A DNA stretch of 64,000 nucleotides from Chrysoperla carnea (GCF_905475395.1 NC_058337.1:96528368-96592367), one strand, 5' to 3'; positions 7,906-22,309 are shown, counted from the stretch's first letter. Notes: a model not told the origin generated them from the letters alone. Translations and numbers: made by a program.

Positions 7906-10072
7906 GTTCACCATTTTAATCAACTGTGTAGATAGCTGACGACATTGATTGTTATATGGCGGTACTATTCAAAAGTTGCTCCATTAAAAATTTTATATTT
8001 ATGTAAACGCTATTATTGTTTATTCATTTATTAAACTTAGAGAAAGAGTAAAACCAGTACTTATGTGAGAACGCCAGATTTAATTTTAAAATAAAACAAC
8101 AAATAATTAAAATTTGACGAGTAAGTACTTACACGTACATTATTTGAGGGTAAAGCGACTTCTGGAGTCGAAGGTCAGAATCAATATATTATAGCACGAT
8201 CGTGCGTTATTTTTAGACTAATGAAAATTGGTGCATTTTTATGAAATATAATTGATATCAAATATTAATTACATGCATAATATTTAGATCCGATATATCA
8301 AAATTGCTTAAAAGATACCGATTTTAAGTAATGCTAATAATAATAAATGATCGATACACAGAGTTGGATTTATCGGCAGATTATATAAATATGCTCGTAC
8401 CAATAAACTGACAAGACAAAAGGATACAGCGGTGGGTTACGAAGATAAATAAGAATGTAAGCGAATTTTTTGTGACAGGCTCCACACTTTTAAATAAAAA
8501 TAACCCCCGTGTGTTACGCAGGAAAAATAATAAACATGCTTTATTATTGATTATGAATTTCAAAAAAAAAAATAAATTGAAAATTTGTTATTTTTATTAT
8601 TATTTAAAATATTCTACAAAATATCCATATTTACGATATTGATATTTTTTACATACGATAATCAAGTTATCTTTTACCATCCCTTACTGAGAGGGTAGCG
8701 GAGAATATTGTTGAAATAATCTAGCGAAGCTTCGGGTAACGGATGGTTAATAATAAATTCTTCGTTTTAAAATAGGATAAATTATTGCTAACTATATTAA
8801 TTTAATCTAATATACAAAGTATCATGAATTAATTGACATAAAATAAATAAAAATAAATACAAAATCCCACAATATTTTTAATACATACATACATACTTCA
8901 AAAAAATTTTTAAAACTCTACAAAAATATCATTCTTAAAAAGTGGCAATATTTATCATTTTCAAAATGGCGTACAATTAATTCTTTTGACAAATTTCGAA
9001 TTTATTGCTTGATAATTTATCTGGAACGTAAGGTTATTAATTTTTAGATTTACAAAGTAAATAAAAAAACTCCTAGTGAGCACTAGAGCTCCATCATCGT
9101 CATATAGACTAGTCGTATTTCTACCTCATTATAATTATAATAATGAGGTAGAAATATTAGAGATACTTTTTATTGAAATGACACTTAGGTTTTTTCTAGT
9201 TATTTAAAATATGCAATATCTACATAAAATGCGGTAAGGAGACTGGAAAGTTGACAACTCTAAAACACATATCCTTGGCACTAACCCAACTCTCCATACC
9301 GATTTTCAACCCTTTAGCATTGTTGCCAGATTGAGCTGTTTACCGAGAATTGGGCTAAGTAATTCTATTTTAAAATGGCAGTTCAAAAAAAATGTTCAAT
9401 GTAGCAACTTTTCTTAAAAATGATCCCAAAACGACAGAAAAAAAACAAACATCTTAATACTTAAATAAAAATATTAATAATTTATGAAATTTTATTTCAT
9501 ATATTATTTGTTATTAAAATGGAATACCAAAAAGTAAAGTTCTTTACAATTTTTGTAAAAAAACAGTAGATTTTGCGATATTTTTTATGGAATTATGGTT
9601 TTTTGTAACTATAATTATAACCCGAAAATCATATTATAAAAAAAGTTGTTTAAATGTTAAAATATTCTACCATTAACAATATTTTGAAAGTTAAAATCTT
9701 CACAGAAGATTAACTTTAAAAAAAAATCAATATATTTACATAGTTCTGTTTTGAGACCAAAAAAATTTATTATTTAATCGTGTCCTTCTTGAAATAAATA
9801 TTTAACTAATAATCTTTTTTAACGATATCACTGTCATACAAACTTTAATTTTGCTTTTCTTGCACCAATTAAGTTATTTTATCAATGCAATTTTTTATTT
9901 AATGCTAATCGAATAACCTTATTAAAAAAAAGTCTTCAATATAGCTTAAATTATTTCAAAAAATTGTTTAAAAATAATTTCAAGGTTATTTTACGTTTTA
10001 TGCACTATTATTAAACAGCATCATTCTAATTGTAAGTAACAGAACTAATTTCAAGCAATATTTAAAAATAAA
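7906..10072. other. Intergenic DNA downstream of Wdr59
   Basis: No coding exon recognised. It holds an almost perfect short hairpin at about 9118-9154 (TTTCTACCTCATTAT and its complement) and AT-rich simple sequence. A minus-strand AATAAA (TTTATT at 9894-9899) lies about 175 nt beyond the Wdr59 stop codon and is a candidate polyadenylation signal for that gene. Confidence 0.5.
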
Positions 10073-11706
10073 TTATGAAAATACATTGGCGCCATCAGTT
10101 AAACATTTACAGCCACATCCTGTAGGGCATACATCATATATACGGAACCATTCCAAAAGATGTTTTGTGTGGCCACCATGACCACAAATTAAACAAAAGT
10201 TTGATGAACCGCGTACAGATATATGGCATACAATACAACTAAATGACATTTTACGACATTTATTACAATTAGGGCCGCGAGATGGTCGATCACAATAATG
10301 GCAGTCTGTTAAAAATTCAACACCTCGATGAGATTCTGGTGTGGTTGATAAAAATTTTAATACCTATAACAAAAATAACTTATAGATTAACAATATTCGG
10401 ACCATATAATACACGTGAAAATAATAAGTCGATACACACAATGGATCTCCTAAGCCAACATTTTAACTAAACTAGTAGAAAATTATATAAATATTAAAAA
10501 AGATAATAAATGATAACTCTAGGATATTTTGAATATTATTTCGATTTAGTCCCAATTTTCTAGATCAATTTTTGTATTATATAAATACGTATTTCGACTA
10601 CCAAGTAAGCATCATCAGCGCAGACCATAAAATGAGGGCCATGTAGATTATGACCAACAAAGAAAGAAATTCCAAAGAGGAATGAAAAATAATAAAATAT
10701 TTGAAATCTAAAATGGAACTCCCATTTTCTTTTTTATCATTTTATTAAGGTAATACATCTCTTGAACATATTTGATATGGATTTTATATTACCTGAGATC
10801 TAGCATATAATAAATTCCATCGATATAAAATTTCTGCATAAAATTTTTTGTAACTATCATACAAAGCAGTATTTTTATCATCCAAAATATAGCAATCGTT
10901 TGCAGAACTTTCTTCAACTGGAAATTGCTGTTCGCTTAATTTCAAGTCATCCAATGAATTTGACCTAGTTGGTTTTCTAATTGGAAAACTCCATATATCA
11001 ACGGCATCGGCTGGCGGTGGAATAGTATGATATGGTGATCCACCAGGCTAAATTTTTAATACAAGTTAACTTATTTTTTTTAATTTAAATTAAAAATATA
11101 TTACAAATAGAAAAAAAAATAGCAAAAAAATGATACTTTAAAGCAGGTTGTGAAAATAAATAGAAATTTTATGTTAAAAGGCATGCAGACAAAATAAATG
11201 AAAATTTGTTTAGTAGTGATAGGCAGTGGCCCTAACCTTACCTTGAGCCACCGTTTTCCAGAGCCAAGACGCTACAAATTAAAAAAGTAAATATCAGTAT
11301 TAATGTTTTCCGTTTCCCAACTATTGTTTTAATGCCAATCACCATCATGAATTTATAAACATTCTTAAGATAGAATGTCCGTAGTCCTACTTATTTACAT
11401 AATGAAGTTAAATTTTGAGTCGATGTTAAGAATGACCGCCCCCTTGAGAACTGCTTAATTCATTATTTTTTGCCCGTCCATTAAAAAAGATATTGAATAT
11501 CACAGTTGAAACTTTTTGCATGGGTTAAATGTATCAGTTGACTGAAATCGACACATTTTAAATTATATACAAAATTTATTAAAATAGAGAGTTTTTACAA
11601 GAATTAATTATTGGTACCAAGAAAACGGTTCTTACGCGCCTTGTTAAAAAGATTAAACACAAAAAAATTATTTATAAATATATTAATATGCAGCTGTGTG
11701 TGTATA

Positions 11707-11752
<46 letters not shown>

Positions 11753-14700
11753 CATGCCTATGTATTATGTACAAGAACAAGGCTGATGTGACAAATAGTG
11801 TACGTATATATGACCATATTTTTATGAACTTGACTATAGCGGACATTCTACCTTAATTAAAAATTAGTCTTGAAAAATATTGAGAATTTGAATTTTAGAT
11901 AACATGTAATAAAAAATGTAATATATCTTATTATCCAAGAGGAAACGACTCGCAAAATTTTTAAAAATAGAGAATTTAATAGATTAAAATAATTTAAAGT
12001 TAGCCTTTAATAAAGTAATATGAGGATAACAAAATGTTAATAATTTTCTGAAAATCACTGAAGCTTTATATTATATCATCTCTATCGATATCAATAAATC
12101 CTTTAAAAATTACAAGAAACCCTTTACTTGGAACGTTACTAATAACTAATAGTCTAGTAAACAAACACCATTTGGGAACGAACCAGTTCTATTCCCAGAA
12201 AATTTAATTAAGGCGTTATTTGATTCGGAATTATGTTTAGAAACTTTTCAGGGACAAATAAAGACATTGCGATAAGAATTACAAAAGTCATAAATAGTTT
12301 AATAACAAAAAAGAGAGAGAGAAAATGAAAATGAAATTCCTATATGCACATCTAAATTAAAACTATAAATATTGGTAAGAGTTCCGAAAGTGGGATTTAT
12401 TTTTAGCAAATTTCCTGCTCTTGAAGGGTCTTTTTTAAATTTCGGATATCATTAATAGTTTTCGAAATATTTGCAAAAAATCAAACCCTGTTTTTTTTTT
12501 TTATTAAATTGTTTATAGCTTTTGTAATTTTTACCACAACCTCTTCATTTGAGTTCGAATAGATTATAAGCATAATTCCAATTCAAATGACACCTCGATC
12601 ATAATTTTCCGAGAACTAGATCAGATTCGTTTTAAAATAGGGCCTGTTGACTAGACTATAAAATGACTAAAGAAGCAAACATGCTATTTACGAATTTGGT
12701 AAAATTTTTTATCGCAAAAAGGCCAACTCAAAGAGTAATTTGAAATGCGGTTAATGTAAGTCGAATAATAATTTATCTTTAATACTTTCACAGGGGAACG
12801 AGAAACATGTTTTCTGGCGGCGTTAGTTTTTTTTAAAGAAATTGGATGTCTTAAATGAGCGGATTGTTTTGTTTAAACTGAATCCCGTGATAAATCATAA
12901 TATCAAAAAGAAATAAGTTATTTTTTATAAGCAATAATAATATAATTTAAAACTTCTTTTGAAATAATTCATCATTGAATTATCTTACTAAGAGGCCAGA
13001 ACTACCTTAACTCATGAGCAACATACCTCAGCATCTCTGTTTCCCTGTGTTATTGCAAAAAATAATCTACAAACCTAATTATTCTCATGTTGGTCTTTTT
13101 TTAGTTTATGGAAATTACTTTTATAAATCGAAAACAATAAGAAAGCTGTAATTACACTAAGCGACACGATTTTGGTACCCAAAACATTATTAGCTTTTCT
13201 ATGAAACTGCTAATAGCTAAATGATGAACACCCAAAATCACAAGCAAATTTTTGTATCATGTCACGTTTTTTAATTATTATGTGTAACTTTCTTTAGCCA
13301 AGTCGGAACTAGCCAATCACGAAATTCAAATCTACAAAAATCACGCCGAAATTATTATAAGTTTTTCTATTCATAAGATGATTGATTCATTAACTATCCT
13401 ATTATTGTAGATACAATAAAACGAAAAAAAAAAATCAGGAAAGTATTTCCTAAAATTTTCAAAAGCTTACAAACATTGCGGTAGGGAGGATTTTCGCTCT
13501 GTTTATCAAAGATAACAAAAATGGTTCAAATTTGTCGCATAGTGTAATTTTTGGATGATTTCTATGAAATATAAGGCTACAGAAAATATTTTTTCAAAAT
13601 TCTTAATTCAAATTCTTACACTATGACTGGATTTATGTCGTGTTCGTACTTCAAATGTACCCGTGGGCCGTGAAAAAACACAAGATAACATTGCAGCCAT
13701 TTGAATATCAGACTTTTTTGCATAGTCGTTGATTCTGTAAATAACGAAATTTTAAAATTAGTTTAAGAATAATTATTATTATAATCGCAAATTTTTTTTA
13801 TATAATTTTGTAGTAGCAAATTTGTAATAAGGGTAAATTATGTAATTGTAGGTGTTAAACAGATGTATTCTTTAAATATTTCGATACTTTTGATTATACA
13901 GGGCGTTCTGTTATTAACTGCCCTGTATAAATATTGACACCTGTAAAAACGAATGATTTAATTTTTTATCCAATAAAGGTAGTATTGGAAAAAAAATTAA
14001 ATTATACGTTTTCAAAATTATCAAGATTCTTTTTTGTTTTTACAAGTTTTAATTAGTCTAATCGAAGTAAAGTTATTATATTGTAAGTAGGATATTTATA
14101 AATAATTTAAATTAGTTAAAGTATACATCAACGTACAATGATTCAATTAAAGCTCTCCCACAAGGATGAGATGTCCACGTGATATCATCTTCTTCCAAAT
14201 TTTTACTATCGACAGTTTGATTTCCAAGGGTTGTAGCTGCAATACTTGCTAAAGTCCATGCTTGAACTAAATCAGTGCGGCCAACACTAGCAGCAATTAC
14301 TGCATTTTTTTGACAAATTAACATTGGATCGTTGTTATCCAAAACATACCGTTCACCTAAAGTCCTATTCACAAAAAATAATTTTGAAACATCGTACACT
14401 GTAACCATCGGTTTCCCAGGAACATGTTTGCTTCTCAACTTTGTTGTTCTAGAATTTCTAGATGGATAATATGGAGCCTATAAATAAATACACCAAAGTT
14501 TAGTATCTAAAAATATTTATTTTGAATTATTAGCATACCCGATCCTGGAAATAAAAGGCAGTTATACTCATATTTCCTGCTGCCGTTCGACCAGTCATTG
14601 GATAAAGAACAGAACTTTGATTTCCTAATGCAGACATTGCACGTGGTGTTGAGCTTTCTGGTTTAACAGACAATCTTCTAGCATTTGGTGGTCTTCCAAA

Positions 14701-16714
14701 ACACACAAGCATATTCACTGAACAAAATTTAGCACCTGAAGTCCGTGGAAATGGAATATACGCGTCATGGAACGAATTATTTAATGTTGTTGATAAAAAT
14801 GGTTGATGCATTTTTAAATAATCTTGTGATGTATCAATATTTTCTTCATTTATTAACGAAAACTTTTCTAACGTAGTAACTAAATGCCGTAAACAAGGTT
14901 CTAAACATGATCGATTTTTACGAACTCTTTGCTGTGCGGTTTTTTTTAATTCCTTTAATAATTTGGACATAACAGTTTTGTCAATAGTAGTACCTTCACA
15001 AAATTGAAATACTGGTGTGGTATTGAACGGATATTTTGGTGGAAAATTGACTTGCATCATTATAAATTGGCCACTAGACGATGCTGTTACTGTACACGTT
15101 CGACGTTCCGCATCCATTTTTACTATTTCTACATTTGGTATGTTAACATTAATTAGTGAAAACTCCTGTTGGAGAGATTTAGGTTTCAGGCTGTTGCCGT
15201 TTACAGACTCTCTCGGTACAGATTTTTCACTTTCGATATCTGAAATGGCATCATCAAATTTATGAAGTTGAATTTCATCTGATAAACAACTTTGATGATC
15301 ACCATCATCGAGATCAACAGATACATCTTCATCTGGCTCATGTCCACACAACTTTTGAAGCGACTGATCGATTCGCCATACGCGTAAACTTTGATCTTTT
15401 GACCAAGTAACCAATTGATAATCTGTAGAATTTTCTCTTTGTGGTCGCCATTCAAATTCTAAAACGACATCAGTATGACCGACAAATGTATGAACTGGTG
15501 CAGCTTGATTTACTGTATTCCAAAGTAGTAATCGATTGAAACCTCTTCGTAATTGTGGAACAACTACAGTCACCAGACCTTCACCAAAAGGCTGAAAAAA
15601 ATTCCAGATTTAAGTCAAATATTATCGAAATTTTATATAGAAAATTACCGTAAAACGAGCTCTCCAAACTGGTGATCCAGTATTTAAAATATATTCAGCA
15701 CGCTTTGGGTTTGAAATATTAAAAAATTTAACAGTTCCATCCTGACTCGAAGTGGCTAAACGATTTTCATGCTGTGGACTCCAATCCAAACCATGAATTT
15801 TGGACAAATGGGCGGCAATATATTGGACAGGAATTGTACCTTTACGTTGGTCCCATAATTTAATATCACCATCATGGGCTGTAGCTAGCAAATGTTCATT
15901 TAAACGATTCCATCTGACTTGCGTAGCGCCAGCTAAAAATTTATAAAATTTCATGTACAAACATTGATTTTTAAATATTTTCACACAATTAAATACCAAT
16001 TGCTGACAAAGATAAAGATGGCCTACGCATATCACGAATATCCCAAATATGTATAAATGTATCTATGGAACACGATGCGAAAATGTTTATGTCGAAATGA
16101 TGCCAATTTAAATCGCTTACGACCCGAGTATGTGATCGAACAGAGTGCGTAGTTGAAAAGTCTGATGTATTCCATGTCAATAATTCAATTTTCTGATTCG
16201 TCTTAAAATATAAGCAACGTAAAATGGTTAAGCTTTAAAGTAATTAAAAAAATTATTTTAAAATAATAAATAGTAATAAATAATTACCGCAATTGCACAT
16301 ATTTCTTTGTTTTGTAAACTTGGATTCCATTCTGCAACACTGACTTCGTAGTTACTTTGTGGCCTCGCAAACTTTCGTAATGAATCTGGTTGTTCATCTT
16401 CTAAGTTTTTTATTGCTAAATACCTACGACTGTAAAGACACATTTTAAATTAAATAAATCCAAATATATTTTACAATAAATCAGATATCAAACAGAGCAG
16501 GTACGAAAGACAAATTATTGGTAGAATTTTATCAAAAAGCTATATTCAGTTCCATGTTATGAGTAGTTTTTTACTAAAATAGTTTATAAATAAAATTTTT
16601 GGTGTATTACCCGGCTAAAAGGACGTATGTCCCAGTGCTATCTACAGCCATAGCACTGGCTTGTAAATCTCGATGTTCGGTAACCGTATATTCTGAACTC
16701 CATCTTTCCGCCAT
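10073..16714 (-). CDS. Wdr59: WDR59, GATOR2 complex subunit (ten exons, complete)
   Basis: Exons in gene order, all with GT-AG borders and consistent phase: 16714-16611, 16429-16288, 16201-15997, 15932-15649, 15591-14539, 14477-14137, 13734-13620, 11271-11242, 11047-10793, 10363-10073. They join to 2820 nt, 939 residues. The start is MAERWSSEYTVTEHRDLQAS. WD repeats fill residues 1 to about 330 (IHIWDIRD, IKLWDQRK, LRVWRIDQ). An RWD domain lies at about 385-492 (MQVNFPPKYPF, then KKTAQQRVRKNRSCLEPCLR). The C-terminal zinc-binding region is at 864-930: CHYCDRP, CNKC, CIVCHISVRGSSNFCLICGH, GGHTKHLLEWFR and CPTGCGCKCL, ending TDGANVFS. WDR59 is a subunit of GATOR2, which counteracts GATOR1 and so promotes amino-acid-dependent TORC1 activity at the lysosome. 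Length and domain order match the family. The 30-nt eighth exon is the least certain part. Confidence 0.93.
11242..11271 (-). CDS. Wdr59: Candidate 30-nt micro-exon of Wdr59
   Basis: Minus strand reads TTTGTAG, then 30 nt encoding RLGSGKRWLK, then GTAAGG. It lies between the exon ending at 13620 (phase 0) and the exon starting at 11047 (phase 0), so inclusion or skipping keeps the frame. The acceptor has a T-rich tract and the donor is near consensus. The ten residues match nothing I recall in WDR59, so this could be a species-specific or optional exon, or chance. Confidence 0.5.
11272..13619 (-). other. Large Wdr59 intron with repeats
   Basis: About 2.35 kb between the exon ending at 13620 and the candidate micro-exon. 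It contains a (TA)n microsatellite at about 11710-11746 and AT-rich sequence with no recognised coding exon. Intron 6 (13735-14136) separately carries an inverted pair around 13950-14012 (TTTAATTTTTTATCCAATA and its near complement). Confidence 0.5.
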
Positions 16715-19445
16715 TTATATGTGCCTGTATTTATGCACTTATACGTTTTTTCGTTTTTTAATAAAACCAATGCATTTAATTTTTATTATACAGTAAATAA
16801 CATTTCATAACATTGTTTAACATAACCACAATTTTAAATTTGTTATTCTATTTTTTGACGTATTTGCGTCTGCGTATTTCATACAGTTTCGAGCGACCTT
16901 AAAATCAAAGAGTATATGATAGAGGACGCAGAAATATAATTATGACATCTGCAGTCTGTGGCGTATACTACGGTTTTACATTTTAAATTCCTATAAGATC
17001 GGATCAAATTTGCCTGTGTTATCAAAAGAATCGAATTTTTTAACTTTATGACGTCATCAGAATCCAAAAAATTTAATTTTGCTCTATCACATCCAAATTT
17101 TATCCAATATTGATAAACCAAGTATGTAACCCCACTAAAGTTGGGTAATACTTTCCAAATTTGTGATAAAAATTAACCTAGCTTTAATAGGTTTCAAGAA
17201 TGTGGAGTCCTGGTCCCAGAATTAAGCACAAAAGTGATAGCTAGCGAAATGTAAATTAATAAGCGCCTTTTAAATGATTCTGGACTAAATTTTTGTTTTA
17301 CGTATAAAACATACGTTTTGTTTTGCACGTTTATTTCTTACACGTCGGTATCGGGTGCCTCCTTTGCCACGCCCTAGTTACTGACCTTCCAACATGAAGA
17401 GGCGATAAAAAAAATTAGGTCTTACTGCGCTTAGAATTGCATATGTACATTTTGAAGTAGGTGACTCGGGATTGATGCAGTGATATTTTCAAAAAATTTA
17501 TCTCTAGCTTGGGCTGCCAAATCAAAATTTCAGAAAATCCAGATATCTTAATCTTCAGACTCACGCTACGTTAATTTTTTCACAAAACGGGCGATTTCAT
17601 TATATTTCACTCCCTTTTCAATTTCTGGTGTTAATTATTTTTTTAAGTTTTTGCTTCACACTCACCCACCTGGTCACCTTCAGCTAGGTTTTGCTGCCGA
17701 ACTTTTTTTGAATGTGCACTGAAGTTTCGCATTTTAAAAACGCAATAATATAACTGTGTCGGTGCGACTTCAACGTTCAACCATGCTTTAGATTACGTAG
17801 CTCTTGAAAATCTCTACAAAACAGTTTTTAAATCGATTGTATTTATATTAAAAATTAAATAATTGAAAAAAATTATTTGCTATCAATTACAATTTCATAG
17901 TTGATGCCTGTTTTAATCACGTCTGAAGTATAATTTGCATTTTATTATTTTGTTTGTCCACTTTGTGACTAAATGAAACTTTCCATGTATTAAGTGATTT
18001 GAATTTTTGACTCAGGCCTGGTCTGGTTCTAATATAATACATATTTAATACAAATAATAGTTTTTTTAAAGTGTCTTTATTAGGTTAAATCGTAAAAAAG
18101 TTTTTACAAATCATTTTACAAGCTTTTTATAAACAGAATGTCTATAAAAGGACTGCTCAAATAAGTCGATCCAAAGCCTTAGTACCAAATTGGTTTGTGT
18201 GGAAGCTATATGTTAAAATTTTGAAATCATTGGCTGTCTTGTAACTGAAACCCAAACGCGAAATTGTTTTTTTGATAAAAACGGCTATGTAGACTCAACA
18301 TAGCCATAATAAGTTTATTATAAATCCATTTGCGAAGGACGCGGGGATTTTTAGATTACAAACCCCCCGTAGTTCTACGCCTATAGTGGTAAAGGATTAA
18401 AAGTGTTGAATTAATTAGATTCAGCAAATTGTTTACTACAAAAACGTTATCTTGATAAGAACCACTTATCCTCAGGATTTATAGATATACTCGAAGTTTG
18501 CAATTTTAATTAAAATAATTCGAATCAGTTTCAAAAAAAAAAAAAAAAAAAAAAACTGTACTATGATAAATTACGTTCAATTGTTTCACATGTTTTTTTG
18601 TATTTAAAAATACTGTAAATAGAAAACTTGTAGACCATACTAAATTAAGCTTATATAGTTAAAGATCTCGTACTTCATTATTCTAAAATGAACCCAGGTT
18701 TTAATCGAATTGTTAAAAATTGCAATAGATGGGTTTTACTATTGTATGAGCATAGTACGAAAAGTACTTTTTAACAATATTTTTAGATATAAAAAACTTC
18801 TGAATCAATTGAACGAAACTTTTCTTGGTTGAACTGAAACTAATTCCAATGACTAATTTTATAAATTTCGATTAAACACCATAAAGATAAACGATTATTA
18901 CCAAGAAAATCTTTTGTAGTACACAATTTACTGAATCTAAAACACTTCCAATTCTTTACATCCATGGATGCATAAATTCAGATAGCTTGAAATCTTAAAG
19001 CCCACGTTCTACGCCAATGGATTGATGATAAACTTAATTTTTATGCGGGCTGTTTTTGTCTTATAAAACAATGAAAACGTAACCAATTTTATCAAAATAA
19101 CATTTCTCGTTTGGAGTTAAGTTATAAAATCCAATTACAAAATTTCAAGTTAAGGACTACTACTTTCTACTAGCTTCAAAATCAAGCAATTTGTTACTAA
19201 GGAAGATTTAGCTAAATCGGCTTTTTTGCAATATAATCGTCAGCTAAATTATATTCAAATTTAATGAGAAAAAAACGGAACTTTTATAGTAGTGCTTTGT
19301 ATTTTGTACCAACGATGCACCTATACTAACGATTATAAAATAGTATGATCTAATAAAATTTATAGCCAAGTATAAACAAGCAATTGTGACTATTCATATT
19401 GCTGAAAAATTTACAGAAACCAAATATTCTCACAATTACGGCACT
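16715..19445. other. Intergenic DNA between the Wdr59 start and the cyclophilin 3' end
   Basis: Contains the Wdr59 promoter (immediately right of 16714) and the region downstream of the cyclophilin gene. Open frames here are short and unremarkable. A T/A tract occurs near 18530-18555. I see no other gene. Confidence 0.45.
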
Positions 19446-21568
19446 TTATTGTTCTTTACGTTCTTTTGTAATTTCTTCCAGTTTAGTTTCTGCCTTATCA
19501 AGTTGTTTGATAATCCAATGAAAAAATGCTAATATTGAAAACGACATAGTAAATGGTACAATTGAAGCTTTTATCCATCCCATAATGCTGCATGCACAGA
19601 AAAAAATGAAAAATGATTAATCTTTGGGGATAATATAAAAGGTTATGTTGATTTTTAATGGAAATTATTATTACAAATTTAGAAAAAGTTTTTATTTATT
19701 GAACATAAAAAAATATATATTAAAAATAAGAAATAACATGTCGTTTACTCGTAAGGATCGTCTGAAACAAAGAATGGTGTCGGTGTTTTAATTTCTCCGG
19801 AATCTTTAATAATGACTGGATCAATTGGCGCATCATCGCTGTCTGTTTTCACTTGCTCTATTTTATGGACGATATTTTGTCCAGATACAACCTAAAAATT
19901 AAGAAAAATTAAGATACGTTCATTATTAATTTAACCACATTCCTTATGGATTTTTAATCCCAGTCGATTTATTGGAAATTGGGACACTCGTCCTCTTAAC
20001 TATACTGTGAGCTATTATTTCATACTGTGAGCATACTATGAGCATACTGTGAGTTATTATTTCATTATTTTTTAGTTACGCGAAATCCAATAGAGAAATT
20101 ATCGAATTATTTATGTTTGGTCCAAATTTTGTCTCGGAGATGTACTGTATTTAGCGTTATTTTGTAAAACAGAAATAGGACAGATAAATCGGAACTATGT
20201 TATCCCATTTGCAAAAAAAAAAAAAAAAATACCTAGAACTAAGATCCATAAAGAAGCTAGGGTATTGTAGAAGCTCAGAATTGGTGTCTGAAAAATATCT
20301 CTTTAAAACTTACTTTGCCAAAAACTGTATGGTGTCCATCTAACCACGGTGTTGCAATTGTTGTAATGAAAAACTGACAACCATTTGTATTTTTACCTAT
20401 CAAAAATAAAGAAATCATTAAAAATTTATTTAGATTTTTTTTCCTTTAACGTTTGGGAAAATTACTAACCCGCATTCGCCATACTAATGAAACCAGGGCC
20501 AGTATGATTTACTTTGAAGTTTTCATCATCGAAATATTTTCCGTAAATACTGAGTGATCCACTTCCATCTGATTTGTGAATATCACCTCCTATTTTCAAA
20601 AAAAAAAAAATTATATTTTTATGAAGTTATTATGAATTAGAAGCCAATCTATAGAAAAAAAGGTTGGATTCCAACCTGCAGTCATTTTAATCGTTGATAT
20701 ATATTTATAAAAGCATTCATTTCCTACAATATGAAAAAAAAAACACTACAGCAGTACCCTTGAAGGGCCAAAACAAAATAATTTTTCTTGGTCATATTCC
20801 AACATGCAAGTTTTTTTTGTTTGTTTTTTGCTCCCTTAATACTACATCAATTTTAATGAATGTGGTGTTATTTTCAAAATAATTTTCACCCCTTGATGTC
20901 AAAAAAACTATATTTAAAAAATTCTTATAAACTTAATTTATTCATGTTATTTTGTGTAAGCGTATTTGTGAAAAAAAATTGCCTATATTTAACAAATTAT
21001 TCTTACAAAATTCTATAAGACTTTATGAAGCGAAGGCCGCGTGCCTACTTAGGGGTAAACTCGATGCATACTTTGTGGTGGCTATTGGGGGTGCGAAATT
21101 TTAGCACGGGTCGTCTGGTATGTTTAAAACTTAATAAATGGCTACATAAGCGAGGAGTAAAACCAACTGCATATCTCACCGCAATAATAAACAAGGGTCG
21201 ACTTATAAAAGACCTAGTTACTCCAAGTAAATCTTACAGTTCTGACTTAGTTCAACTTTTTATGCCCTGCAAATTTTTTTCAAAAGCTTTTTTTTATAGA
21301 GTTGGAGCTGAGTGTTAAGTTACATGGGAACACTCTATATACCAATATAAACTCTTTACAAACCTTGAATCATGAATTTTGGAATCACTCTATGGAATCT
21401 AGATCCGGCATATGTTTTACCATCAATACCTTTGGTAGCAATTGTATAAAAATTTTTTACAGTCTTGGGTGCAATTTCACCAAATAAACCAATAACGATA
21501 CGCCCAATTTCTTCTTTACCATGCGTTACATCTAAATATACTTGATCTGTCACTTGATATTCCAAAGC
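19446..21568 (-). CDS. ER-type cyclophilin (peptidyl-prolyl isomerase) with membrane-anchor isoform, 5' exon missing
   Basis: Exons found: 21568-21364, 20589-20470, 20396-20314, 19891-19749 and 19587-19446; phases agree throughout. The product starts [18 protein letters not shown] and carries the cyclophilin core: [61 protein letters not shown] and NIVHKIE. The catalytic Arg (FHR), Phe (QFF), Trp (PWL) and His are present, so an active prolyl isomerase is expected. The last exon adds [20 protein letters not shown], then AFFHWII and a charged tail, a C-terminal transmembrane anchor as in Drosophila NinaA. A signal peptide would sit on an upstream exon that I could not locate. The related secreted type is cyclophilin B. 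The alternative end is listed separately. Confidence 0.88.
19745..19891 (-). CDS. Alternative terminal exon of the cyclophilin (anchorless form)
   Basis: If the last intron is kept, the exon starting at 19891 reads on to a TAA at 19747-19745 and the protein ends [12 protein letters not shown] with no membrane segment. Overlapping AATAAA signals (TTTATT at 19691-19700 on the plus strand) lie within that intron, about 50 nt downstream, so a polyadenylated short mRNA is possible. Using the GTAAAC donor at 19748 instead joins to 19587 and adds the membrane anchor. Confidence 0.6.
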   Translation of the reverse strand, partial: VVSGQNIVHKIEQVKTDSDDAPIDPVIIKDSGEIKTPTPFFVSDDPYE

Positions 21569-22246
21569 CTAGAAATTAGAATTTATAGTTTGATATTAGG
21601 TCGATATATTTGAAGTAAGTACCTTATTCAGAAAAAAACACAATTTTTTATTTAGTTCTGGCATCCAGAGGGTTCTGAGGCTCATTGAGGTCGCTGAGGG
21701 ATTTACCCAAGTTTTTCCTTTGAGTCTTTTCCTCCTGAATCATTCTGAGAATCATCCTTTTATAAAAACTAACACAATTACACACCCTAATCTAATCTAC
21801 CATAAAAAGGGTTAAGAACTGAAAGGACATTAATTTTTATCTGCGGATCGATTATTGGAATATTAAAAGTAGTAAGGCACCTCATTAACTACGTATTTCT
21901 AACATGGAGCCGTAATACTCATTAGCTGTATAAGGCTTCCAACAAATATTACATAAATTATCTTATTAAATTCTTTAAAACATTTTTATTACAATCAAAC
22001 AGTGTAATTCTAACTAATATCGAATGTAAAGTAAGCAAAAATTGCTTTAATCAATCTGAAAGTTTTATACCTATTATTAAGTATTATTTAATACTTATAC
22101 CCATTATTTTCAATACCTTTTATCTCGAATTAAGTGTTTCTGCAATACGAATTGCAGTTTTATTTTTTTAAATAATATTATGACAAAATATCACGTTTTG
22201 AAAATAAATTATTTGTGAATACACATATTTATATTTAATAATATAC

Positions 22247-22309
<63 letters not shown>

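Noticed and set aside
11611-11856. 81-codon frame
   Set aside because: Produced by the (TA)n microsatellite inside a Wdr59 intron.
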